Positions 1 to 5,987 of a DNA stretch of 8,589 nucleotides are shown in pieces. The stretch is from CANQDT01 sp051878935. Lineage in GTDB: Bacteria; Bacillota; Clostridia; Lachnospirales; Lachnospiraceae. The stretch's first letter is position 1; each line of letters starts with the position of its first letter. The position numbers were made by a program, and so were the translations under genes. The stretch covers positions 1 to 8,589 of the forward strand of contig JBJELB010000073.1 in NCBI GenBank assembly GCA_051878935.1, given 5' to 3'. A model generated the notes under the pieces. It made no database searches, was not told the DNA's origin, and worked only from the letters and a program-made list of their open reading frames with translations.

Positions 1-85
1 GAATCTCTATGTCACTATCTGTCCAATTTGGTGGCGTATTCTCTTGTATATATTTAATCAATTTATCTGCATCGATTAATCTCAT
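1..85 (-). CDS. 5' part of a small phage hypothetical protein (runs off left edge)
   Basis: This is the first 28 codons of a gene read leftwards; the rest lies outside the window. The ATG is at 83-85 and is preceded by a strong GGGAGG ribosome binding site ending 5 nt upstream, 12 nt after the stop of the preceding gene. The N-terminus reads MRLIDADKLIKYIQENTPP. Openings of the MRLIDADKLI type are common, as I recall, in small accessory proteins of clostridial phages and prophages, but that opening alone does not define a function. I am confident that it is a real gene because of the start signal and the operon spacing. I do not assign a role. Confidence 0.75.
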   Translation of the reverse strand, partial: MRLIDADKLIKYIQENTPPNWTDSDIEI

Positions 86-88
86 GTT

Positions 89-97
89 ATTCCTCCC
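89..97 (-). promoter_or_regulatory. Shine-Dalgarno site for the left-edge gene
   Basis: On the minus strand the sequence GAGGGAGGAATAAC directly precedes the ATG at 83-85. The purine-rich core matches the anti-Shine-Dalgarno consensus almost fully and sits 5 to 8 nt from the start. It fixes the start of a gene too truncated to be called on length. Confidence 0.7.
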
Positions 98-766
98 TCA
101 CACCAACGCCTTCCAAACTTCTGGACTGTTAATATCCCAATCCGACGGATTGTCCATGTGCAGCATACAATCTCCGTCACACTCAAACGGACACTCGTGA
201 TTACATTCATTTTGTTCCATGCAAACCTGTTTAATGGTCTGCAGTGCATTCGCAATTTCATCTCTGGTTGGTAATTTCTTTTCTTCCATTTTCGATTTCT
301 CTTCTTTCTTGTGCTTTTCCATAAACTCAAAATCTACCGGTTGATTCCAACATTTTTTGCAATCCATATCGCAATTTTCATCACTAACGAGAAAATAATT
401 TGATAAGCAGCCGCAAACACCTCCAATATATTTTTCGTCCACATTCTCAGGATGGTGTATCTCCATCCATTCCCGGCAGGTCATTGTATGCATGAAGTCG
501 GACCATTCGACGATGTCGAAACCCTGCCTTTCATAATAGTCATAATCGCAAAATGTTCCATATCCCGTATAACAAGTTTCTTTTCCGTAAACTTCAAAAA
601 AAGTATTTCTTAAATAACTTTTATCATTTGACCACGTAAGTCCATGCTCATGCATATTCCTGCAGAAATCGTTCGCCTCTGCTTCTGTCTTGCAATGCAC
701 TGCTATCTTATTGTTTTGATTTTTAAATGCGCTCCAGTTAAATCTAAGCATTTGTTTCACTTTCAT
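98..766 (-). CDS. Cys-rich modular phage accessory protein
   Basis: This is a 222-residue protein of unknown function that seems to be built from three modules. Residues 8-90 (FNWSAFKNQNNKIAVHC ... GFDIVEW) resemble a short domain I recall from many small clostridial phage proteins. Residues 95-145 (MTCREWMEIHHPENVDEKYIGG ... CKKCWNQP) carry C118, C120, C132, C136 and C139. A charged Lys/Glu linker (150-165) leads to residues 166-222, with C182, C188, C192, C196 and C200 and a W-D-I-N/VWKAL ending. Fifteen cysteines in two clusters suggest two metal-binding or disulfide-stabilised units. There is no signal peptide or membrane segment, so it is probably cytoplasmic and zinc-binding. The start overlaps the stop of the preceding gene as ATGA, with a GAAAGGA Shine-Dalgarno just upstream; Met6 is a less likely start. 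The coding call is solid and the function is open. Confidence 0.85.
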   Translation of the reverse strand: MKVKQMLRFNWSAFKNQNNKIAVHCKTEAEANDFCRNMHEHGLTWSNDKSYLRNTFFEVYGKETCYTGYGTFCDYDYYERQGFDIVEWSDFMHTMTCREWMEIHHPENVDEKYIGGVCGCLSNYFLVSDENCDMDCKKCWNQPVDFEFMEKHKKEEKSKMEEKKLPTRDEIANALQTIKQVCMEQNECNHECPFECDGDCMLHMDNPSDWDINSPEVWKALV

Positions 767-999
767 TTTCCTTTCTCACAATACGAATTGCATTGATTCT
801 TTTTCTCAATCAAATCCAAGTAATACAAAATCAGGTCTCTGCATTCCTTACAGCGAAACTGATTCGAGATTTCGTTACATTCTTTCATGAGTGCAACCCA
901 CTCAGATTCTGTTAAGTCATTGACATAATATTTTTTAAACCATATCCAGACAGTAGCTGATATCTGTTTGATTTGGTCAATCGTTAAAATCTCATCCAT
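763..999 (-). CDS. Small phage protein of unknown function with paired cysteines
   Basis: This is a 78-residue protein whose reading frame is open further upstream, to 1086. The chosen start is the ATG at 997-999, because GAGGAG lies 7 nt upstream and the longer version would run deep into the resolvase gene. The protein starts MDEILTIDQIKQISATVW and is largely helical. It has C50-x2-C53 and C70-x3-C74, plus C41, so it could bind zinc, although helical disulfide pairing is also possible. It overlaps the end of the RusA gene by 8 nt and its own stop overlaps the next start as ATGA, so translation of the three genes is coupled. I do not recognise a family. Its position beside RusA is a normal place for small phage accessory genes. 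Confidence 0.75.
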   Translation of the reverse strand: MDEILTIDQIKQISATVWIWFKKYYVNDLTESEWVALMKECNEISNQFRCKECRDLILYYLDLIEKKNQCNSYCEKGK

Positions 1000-1396
1000 T
1001 GGACAGCTCCTCAATGCGAATATAGATTCCAGGAATATCTGACCAGAACTTTTCCACCAGCTCCGATGCAACCAATGCATCATCATTCCAAAATCCCAAA
1101 CTGGTCATACAGTCCTTTAACAATTTCTGCAGATTATCGGTATCCGGTTTTGAAATCTTATATTGGCCATTTGCTTTACCATGAACTATCGGGAAGCACC
1201 AACGTGTTATCAGCCGGACTCCACTCTCATAACTTTTAACCGGTTTATGCTTTGCTAAGTGACCAATTAATTTTTGTTTCGCAGCTTTTACTTCCGGAGG
1301 ATCATAAAATACCGGTTTCCCTTTTACGACTGTCACTTTATGTTCCTGATGTGTCGTTGTCGGAGGGATCATGCTCATAAAAAATTCTGTCACCAT
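992..1396 (-). CDS. rusA: RusA-family Holliday junction resolvase
   Basis: RusA enzymes (PF05866) are small dimeric endonucleases that cut four-way DNA junctions symmetrically; phages use them to resolve recombination and replication intermediates before packaging. The family signature is intact: KPDTDNLQKLLKDCM, followed by GFWNDDALV. This supplies the acidic metal-binding residues (the two Asp of PDTD and the Asp pair of NDD) and the conserved Lys of NLQK. From the chosen start the protein has 134 residues, typical for the family (about 120-140). The start is the ATG at 1394-1396 (MVTEFFMSMIPP), with GAAAGGA about 12 nt upstream. A TTG at 1417 would add seven residues but has no ribosome binding site. 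ATGs at 1378 and 1372 remain possible. It is the first gene after the repeat-rich gap and overlaps the next gene by 8 nt. The family assignment is firm; the activity is inferred from it. Confidence 0.93.
   Translation of the reverse strand: MVTEFFMSMIPPTTTHQEHKVTVVKGKPVFYDPPEVKAAKQKLIGHLAKHKPVKSYESGVRLITRWCFPIVHGKANGQYKISKPDTDNLQKLLKDCMTSLGFWNDDALVASELVEKFWSDIPGIYIRIEELSNG
1007..1012 (-). promoter_or_regulatory. GAGGAG Shine-Dalgarno deciding the 999 start
   Basis: A GAGGAG motif on the minus strand inside the 3' end of the RusA gene lies 7 nt from the ATG at 997-999. No comparable motif precedes the upstream in-frame start at 1086. The site supports the shorter 78-residue protein. Confidence 0.7.
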
Positions 1397-1440
1397 TTTT
1401 ACAAATTTTCCTTTCAAAAAAATTTTGCTTTGTCATCGTC

Positions 1441-1490
1441 AGGGGAAGGAAGTTGTTGTGCGTCAGCTTCCGCACAACTTACTTTCCCCT
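1441..1490. repeat. Imperfect hairpin of about 50 nt upstream of rusA
   Basis: The outer arms AGGGGAA (1441-1447) and TTCCCCT (1484-1490) pair, and the inner arms GTTGTGCG (1455-1462) and CGCACAAC (1471-1478) form a perfect 8-bp stem around an 8-nt loop (1463-1470). The parts between contain mismatches and a small bulge, although AAGTT/AACTT stretches also match. A run of seven T on the minus strand occurs only 18 nt after the stem, so it is a poor intrinsic terminator. It could be a structured single-strand signal, an RNA leader element of the rusA transcript, or part of an origin. Confidence 0.6.
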
Positions 1491-1502
1491 ATGACTGACC
1501 GA

Positions 1503-1550
1503 CAGGGAAACGAGGAAATATATATACGTAGTATATATGTCATTTCCCTG
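1503..1550. repeat. AT-rich palindromic tract flanked by inverted CAGGGAAA motifs
   Basis: CAGGGAAA (1503-1510) and TTTCCCTG (1543-1550) form an outer inverted repeat. Inside, ATATATAC (1520-1527) and GTATATAT (1531-1538) form a second inverted repeat around three bases. Positions 1516-1538 contain almost only A and T. In iteron-type origins such a tract often serves as the site of first strand opening; here that role is inferred from composition and position. GACAGGGAAA also recurs directly at 1501-1510 and 1550-1559. Confidence 0.6.
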
Positions 1551-1560
1551 ACAGGGAAAT
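1542..1560. repeat. Perfect inverted repeat ATTTCCCTG-A-CAGGGAAAT
   Basis: Nine-base arms flank a single central A at 1551. Related palindromes with the same TTTCCCT/AGGGAAA core lie at 1594-1604, 1627-1643 and 1673-1687. The two-fold symmetry with a one-base centre is what a dimeric DNA-binding protein would be expected to recognise. No binding protein is identified. Confidence 0.65.
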
Positions 1561-1717
1561 TCTCGAAGTTTTCTCGAGTTTTTCCCTCACAACTTCCCAG
1601 GGAAATTCTCGAGAAATTTTCGACTTTTTCCCTCTGAGGGAAAGGGAAATTCTCGGTGATTTCCCTCGACTTTTTCCCTGAGGGAAAGGGAAATTTACTC
1701 GACTTTTTCCTTTCCCT
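1553..1717. repeat. Tandem array of inverted GGGAAA/CTCGA motifs, period about 44-46 bp
   Basis: AGGGAAATTCTCG occurs at 1553-1565, 1599-1611 and 1643-1655, with a variant carrying a two-base insertion at 1687-1701; starts are 46, 44 and 44 bp apart. The opposite-facing motif CTCGACTTTTTCCCT or a close variant occurs at 1573-1587, 1619-1633, 1665-1679 and, interrupted, 1698-1717. Each unit is thus itself an inverted repeat (AGGGAAAnnnnTCGA facing its complement), and TTTCCCT/AGGGAAA palindromes form where units meet (1594-1604, 1627-1643, 1673-1687). The last partial unit overlaps the 3' end and stop codon of the primase gene. This layout resembles an iteron array at a replication origin. It is not a CRISPR: there are no unique spacers, and the units are themselves palindromic. 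Confidence 0.75.
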
Positions 1718-3929
1718 CAGACTTTATTTTCTGGAAGATTTCATTATCCTCAACTAGAAATCCACCGTGTTCTTTTAATCTATTTCGAACAGTTTTTTTG
1801 GTGACTCCCATGTATTCTGCAAGCGCATCTACTGTCACGCCACCATCCATATTGCAGACGTTAAAGGCATTTTCAATAGAATCTTTGCGTTGCTTTTTTA
1901 ATTCTTCCGGAGACTTCTTTTTCTTAAAATTCTTCATCCAAGGGGTCTTATGATCCTCCGGCTGAATATCTTTTAGGATTCCAACACGATCAATTCTATG
2001 AATCGGATAATCAAAATACATGTTAATCGGCTCGAATTTTGGAAACTCCCGTAACGTTCCTTCAATCCTCCATGCAGTCTTTGTTTTTGCTTTTTTACTG
2101 CTTTCAAAGACATGCCTGTTTAGTTCTGTATATTGCTTCTTAGAAAGCTTATTTTCGCAATATGTCAGCATCTGATAGCTGCTTAACATATCATCTTGAG
2201 ATACATCATCTTCCCAGTCTTCTACGTGTTCGTTTAAAAAGTCAGCACACGTATCACATACTGCTTTGTTCTCTTCATTTTTTAATACTGCATCCGTTAA
2301 TTCCAATTCGATTAAGTCCAGTAATGCATCCGGATCACGTGCAAACACTCCGCTTCCGGAAGCTCTGTCCATGGAACGTTTGCCGCCCTGAGCGCCTTTA
2401 CTATGATGATGGCAGTATATAACCGCACATCCTAAATCATTACAGATTTTATCGAACTGGTTACAGAAGTTTGCCATCTGGTCAGCACTGTTTTCATCAC
2501 CGGTAATGACCTTATATATCGGGTCAATGATGATGGCCACGTAATCCTTCTTTGCCGCTCTTCTGATTAATTTAGGCGCCAGCTTATCCATTGGTACCGC
2601 CTTACCCCTTAGGTTCCAGATATCGATATTTGACAGATGCTCATGCTTCCATCCAAGTGCGGTATATACGTCTTTAAAACGTTGAAAACAGCTTGCCCGG
2701 TCAAGTTCCAGATTCACATACATTACTTTTCCCTGAGCGCAATCAAATCCAAGCCAGTTCTTTCCTTCTGCAAGAGCAATGGTAAGCTCAATGAGAGCAA
2801 AAGACTTACCGGCTTTGGATGGACCGGCTATCAGCATCTTATGCCCTTTCCTAAGTACGTTATCAATTAATGGCGGAGCTAGCTCCGGCGTATTGTCCCA
2901 GATGTCTGCCATATTATCCGGATTCGGAAGATTGTCGTTGACTCCCTCAATCCATTCTATCCATTCTTCCCAGCTTTTCTTTCCGATATTGGTATCCACG
3001 ATATATTGTTTCTTACCATCACGCATGACGCCGGGCATACGTGATAATCTGGATGGATTTTTATTCTGTTTATCGATGGAAAGCCCGTTTTTCTCGCATA
3101 TTTCGTAGAGATAATTAACCCGTTTACGATACTCGTCATAATTGGCAGCATCGATTTTCACAATAGCATGAAGGCTTTTCTTTCCGCTGTAAACCAAAGC
3201 GGCAATCGGTAGTTCTAACTGTTGCATAATGGCATTTTGCTCATCAATGGCCATGTTATCCGATTCCACAAGCGCATACCGATATTCTGTGACGTTCTCG
3301 TTTTTACATCCATTTCCATCCAGAGGATTAAAACGGATCCACGCACCTGCCTTTTCGTTATAGTCTCCAAGGGCAGCTCCGATATCTTGATATTTGGAAA
3401 GCTCCTGAATCAATTCCCCGGCAGTCCTGCTGTAGCTTCCTGCTTTTGGTAAAAATCTTCCATCTTTCTCCCATGAATCTGTTACGTAACCAACATTTTC
3501 CCCTGCTTCAAATAATGTTTCCAAATAACGGATAATTTCACCTACCGGATTCCATTCTGATGGCTCTTTGATGTCTTTTCCTTCCAACCATCCCTTTTCA
3601 ATAATCACAAAATCGTCCTTTTCCATCGCAATCGAATCATTCCAGTCTAATTCATGGCCACCGGCCTTATATGGAGATACCCAGCCATTGTCCTTTGCCA
3701 GTTGAACAATGGTACCGGCCGTAACCGGCGTTCCGGAACCGGAAAAGGATGCCCATTTACGATAACATTCTCCCTGGTGATACCTTGCATCACTACGACT
3801 CCATTCATCCCAAACGGAAGCCGTATACCCTTCATGTTTTAATGCCATTCCAACGTTTAGCCAATCCTGATAATCAAGACTGGCAGGATTTATGTAATTT
3901 AATATTTCTAGTAAATTCTCTGATTTCAT
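1695..3929 (-). CDS. Primase-helicase: PriCT_2, AEP-type primase, RepA-like helicase, HTH
   Basis: This is a 744-residue likely phage replication initiator. Residues about 8-80 resemble the PriCT_2 domain (DYQDWLNVGMALKHEGY, FSGSGTPVTAGTI). Residues about 125-320 resemble an archaeo-eukaryotic-type primase: YALVESDNM (E222, D224), SGKKSLHAIVKID (S248, H254) and SIDKQNKNPSRLSRMPG (D286, R294, R297) match its three catalytic motifs. Residues about 350-545 form a RepA/RecA-like helicase ATPase: Walker A GPSKAGKS (369-376), Walker B VAIIID (D469), CHHHSKG (506-512) and a DRASGSGVFARDPDALLDL stretch with possible arginine-finger residues. Residues about 690-732 form a helix-turn-helix (VDALAEYMGVTKKTVRNRL). 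It should prime and unwind phage DNA. GGAG lies 9 nt before the ATG, 4 nt after the helicase gene. Its stop codon lies inside the repeat array, so initiator and likely target are adjacent. Domain calls come from motif reading. Confidence 0.92.
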   Translation of the reverse strand: MKSENLLEILNYINPASLDYQDWLNVGMALKHEGYTASVWDEWSRSDARYHQGECYRKWASFSGSGTPVTAGTIVQLAKDNGWVSPYKAGGHELDWNDSIAMEKDDFVIIEKGWLEGKDIKEPSEWNPVGEIIRYLETLFEAGENVGYVTDSWEKDGRFLPKAGSYSRTAGELIQELSKYQDIGAALGDYNEKAGAWIRFNPLDGNGCKNENVTEYRYALVESDNMAIDEQNAIMQQLELPIAALVYSGKKSLHAIVKIDAANYDEYRKRVNYLYEICEKNGLSIDKQNKNPSRLSRMPGVMRDGKKQYIVDTNIGKKSWEEWIEWIEGVNDNLPNPDNMADIWDNTPELAPPLIDNVLRKGHKMLIAGPSKAGKSFALIELTIALAEGKNWLGFDCAQGKVMYVNLELDRASCFQRFKDVYTALGWKHEHLSNIDIWNLRGKAVPMDKLAPKLIRRAAKKDYVAIIIDPIYKVITGDENSADQMANFCNQFDKICNDLGCAVIYCHHHSKGAQGGKRSMDRASGSGVFARDPDALLDLIELELTDAVLKNEENKAVCDTCADFLNEHVEDWEDDVSQDDMLSSYQMLTYCENKLSKKQYTELNRHVFESSKKAKTKTAWRIEGTLREFPKFEPINMYFDYPIHRIDRVGILKDIQPEDHKTPWMKNFKKKKSPEELKKQRKDSIENAFNVCNMDGGVTVDALAEYMGVTKKTVRNRLKEHGGFLVEDNEIFQKIKSEGKEKVE

Positions 3930-3933
3930 TCAA

Positions 3934-5514
3934 TTACACTCCACTGTAAGTTTTAGGGTCAATATCTCTTGGAATTCTCCATCCATTAGCAGCAATTCTA
4001 TCAATCAAATTCCTTGCCTGTTCAAAACTCCATGTTCCTACGTGTTCAAATCCGCGACCTTCTAAAAAGCGAATCTGTTTCGGTGTTGTAAGCCCTTCTT
4101 CTCTGCGTTTATTTAATCGTTCTAAAATCTTGGTTGCTTTGCCTGCATTGTCAATGGCATCCGGTAAGATACCAAGCTTTTCTAACGCTTGCATCTGCTT
4201 GTCAGAAGGTGGCGCCATTTCCCAACCGAAAGCCGGCACATAGCTGGATAAGTCCTCCGCCTGTATCGACATCTCGAACTGCAGCGGATCCACGAGTTTC
4301 TTCTTTCTCTTTCTCATTTCAGACAATTGCTTTGCCAACGCCTCTTCACGTTGCGCTATTACATCCTCACTGGCCTTTTCTTCCGCTGCTTCCAAATCAA
4401 CGGCACATCCTGCTTCTTCGATGTTTTTTGTCATCTGCTGTGCCACTTCTTCATCAGTACATATCAGACTTGCCGGATGGCAAAGCTCATGTCGTTCTGT
4501 GTGCCATAGGAAATCCAGCAACAGTAGTTCTGTCTTTCCGTCTGCAAGCCTTGTCCCTCTTCCAACCATCTGACTGTATAAGCTACGTACCTTCGTTGGT
4601 CTTAAAACGACAATGCAATCGACATCCGGACAATCCCATCCCTCTGTCAATAACATGGAATTACACAGGACGTTGTATTTATTATTTGCAAAGTCCTCTA
4701 ATATCTCTTTTCTGTCCTTACTGTCTCCATTTACCTCTACAGCCTGAAATCCATGATTATTTAATATTTCAGTAAACTTCTTTGATGTTGCTACCAGAGG
4801 AAGAAAGACAACTGTTTTTCTCTCCTTGCAATTCTTGACCATTTCCTCTGCGATGTTTTCCAGATAAGGATCCAGTGCAGTACCAACATCGGAAGCTTTA
4901 AAGTCTCCGGATTGCATGGAGACATTGGATAAGTCCAATTTTAACGGTATTGTTAATGCTTTGATCGGTACAAGATATCCACTTTTGATTGCCTTTGGCA
5001 GGGTATATTCATAAGCCAGTGTCTCAAAATACGAACCAAGGTTTTTCATGTCACCTCTGTCCGGTGTTGCTGTGACACCGAGCACCTTTGCATCGTTGAA
5101 ATGCTGTAATACCTTTTGATAACTGTCGCTGATGCAGTGATGCGCTTCATCAATGACAATCGAGTTAAAATAATCAGATGGAAACTGATGTAATCTCGTT
5201 TCCCTCATTAACGTTTGAACGGAACCTATGACCACGCGAAACCAGGAACCCATACACGTTTTATCTGCTTTCTCAGTAGCGCACTGCAGACCGGTTATCT
5301 TCTGGAGCTTATCTGCAGCCTGATCCAATAACTCTCCCCGGTGCGCCATGATAAGCACTCTGTCTCCGCGCTTTACCAACTCTTCTACGACCTTCGCAAA
5401 TACAACCGTCTTTCCGCAACCGGTTGGTAAAACAAGGAGCGTCTTTTGTATTCCATTGTCCCATTCATGAAAGATATTTGTTTTAGCCTCTTCCTGGTAT
5501 GGTCTCAGCTCCAT
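3934..5514 (-). CDS. DEAH-box superfamily 2 DNA helicase
   Basis: This 526-residue protein has a complete SF2 helicase core of the UvrB/ResIII-Helicase_C kind. It has RPYQ (4-7, motif Q), PTGCGKT (30-36, Walker A), DEAH (122-125, Walker B), TATPDR (148-153, motif III), LTEGWDCP (289-296, motif V) and QMVGRGTRL (315-323, motif VI with R319 and R322). Beyond the core lie a charged helical stretch (about 372-408) and two similar C-terminal segments starting PSDKQMQALEKLGI (436) and TTPKQIRFLEGRGF (476). Each is followed by a helix such as ATKILERLNKRR or ARNLIDRIAANG, which looks like a duplicated small nucleic-acid-binding module. It probably remodels or unwinds DNA during phage replication or recombination. 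Its ATG shares one base with the stop of the DUF669 gene (TAATG), and only a weak GCAGG precedes it, so translation is probably coupled. Confidence 0.93.
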   Translation of the reverse strand: MELRPYQEEAKTNIFHEWDNGIQKTLLVLPTGCGKTVVFAKVVEELVKRGDRVLIMAHRGELLDQAADKLQKITGLQCATEKADKTCMGSWFRVVIGSVQTLMRETRLHQFPSDYFNSIVIDEAHHCISDSYQKVLQHFNDAKVLGVTATPDRGDMKNLGSYFETLAYEYTLPKAIKSGYLVPIKALTIPLKLDLSNVSMQSGDFKASDVGTALDPYLENIAEEMVKNCKERKTVVFLPLVATSKKFTEILNNHGFQAVEVNGDSKDRKEILEDFANNKYNVLCNSMLLTEGWDCPDVDCIVVLRPTKVRSLYSQMVGRGTRLADGKTELLLLDFLWHTERHELCHPASLICTDEEVAQQMTKNIEEAGCAVDLEAAEEKASEDVIAQREEALAKQLSEMRKRKKKLVDPLQFEMSIQAEDLSSYVPAFGWEMAPPSDKQMQALEKLGILPDAIDNAGKATKILERLNKRREEGLTTPKQIRFLEGRGFEHVGTWSFEQARNLIDRIAANGWRIPRDIDPKTYSGV

Positions 5515-5966
5515 TAAAACGTACCTGCCGTAAAGCCTTTATTTTCTTCCTTTGGATAGAACTTCTTTACGGTATTATACTGATTTCCGTTTTTGCTTAT
5601 TTCCACCGCTAAATTTAATCGTCCGGTCGTTCCCGGAACGGCCTGCCAGTTCATTCTTAACGGTTCTCCTTTTTTCTTAAGTCCGATTGATAAGAAAAAT
5701 TGCGATAAGAAACCTTCACATCGGCTATGAAGATATAAGGTATGCTTGATGACAACTTTTCCACTCTGACTAAGCGGTGTTTTAATAGCAATACTTACGA
5801 TTGCCATAGGACAAGCCGGAAGCGTTGCTGTTGCTGAAGGCTCATATCTTCCTCTCTCATAGCTTTCAATCATAAAATCATAATCACCTGCAGGTAATGT
5901 AATAAAATCGGATTCTTTTGATATTTCATCGTCCCATCCGAATGCTCTTTCATTTGTTTGATCCAT
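5514..5966 (-). CDS. DUF669-family phage protein, probable ssDNA-associated protein
   Basis: This 150-residue protein matches the DUF669 pattern. It opens with an acidic segment (FGWDDEISKESDF, 9-21), then LPAGDYDFMIESYERGRY (24-41) at the start of a beta-rich core, KHTLYLHSRCEGFLSQFFLSIGLKKKGEPLRMNW (74-107) and a late strand GTTGRLNLAVEIS (112-124), ending in NTVKKFYP. DUF669 genes sit among phage recombination genes, usually beside a Sak4/AAA_24 ATPase and an SF2 helicase, exactly as here. An SSB-like role on single-stranded DNA is a common proposal but is inference. The ATG has AGAGG 8 nt upstream and follows the ATPase stop by 21 nt. No acidic SSB-type C-terminal tip is present; the protein ends in GFTAGTF. 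Confidence 0.85.
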   Translation of the reverse strand: MDQTNERAFGWDDEISKESDFITLPAGDYDFMIESYERGRYEPSATATLPACPMAIVSIAIKTPLSQSGKVVIKHTLYLHSRCEGFLSQFFLSIGLKKKGEPLRMNWQAVPGTTGRLNLAVEISKNGNQYNTVKKFYPKEENKGFTAGTF

Positions 5967-5987
5967 ATGTTTTACCTCTCTTTTCTT

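Larger units (their letters stand above)
1397..1694. other. Repeat-rich non-coding gap, candidate replication origin region
   Basis: This is the only sizeable gap in an otherwise tightly packed minus-strand operon. From right to left it holds a GGGAAA/CTCGA inverted-motif array, an A/T palindromic tract and a long imperfect hairpin. Open frames on the plus strand here (for example 1371-1637) have no ribosome binding site, and their translations look like read-through of the repeats. I found no convincing -35/-10 pair on either strand. Location next to the primase-helicase gene, iteron-like repeats and an AT-rich stretch fit a phage origin of replication. A regulatory region for the RusA segment is the main alternative. 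Both are inference. Confidence 0.55.

Noticed and set aside
82..330. 82-residue minus-strand frame overlapping the Cys-rich gene
   Set aside because: It is a different frame of 98-766, which has better start signals and family-like features. The shadow is rich in Arg, Trp and Asn without any motif.
1000..1086. 29-residue N-terminal extension of the 78-residue protein
   Set aside because: It lies inside rusA with no ribosome binding site, while the ATG at 997-999 has GAGGAG at good spacing.
1397..1417. TTG start adding seven residues to RusA
   Set aside because: There is no Shine-Dalgarno before the TTG. The GAAAGGA motif overlaps this region and serves the ATG at 1394-1396.
1416..1490. Intrinsic terminator formed by the hairpin and a T7 run
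   Set aside because: The T run on the minus strand begins 18 nt after the stem and the stem is imperfect, so it does not fit a standard rho-independent terminator.
1418..1560. Promoter for rusA within the A/T tract
   Set aside because: TATA-like strings occur, but no matching -35 element at 16-18 nt is visible; the A/T repeats create such strings by chance.
1274..1637. Plus-strand open frames across rusA and the repeat gap
   Set aside because: They have no start signals and run through the repeats; they give low-complexity or motif-free translations.
1553..1717. CRISPR array
   Set aside because: The repeats are short and internally palindromic, and the intervening bases are themselves repeated; there are no unique spacers and no cas genes.
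4134..4775. 213-residue plus-strand open frame
   Set aside because: It lies wholly opposite the SF2 helicase gene, whose motifs are complete. Its translation has no recognisable motif and there is no ribosome binding site.
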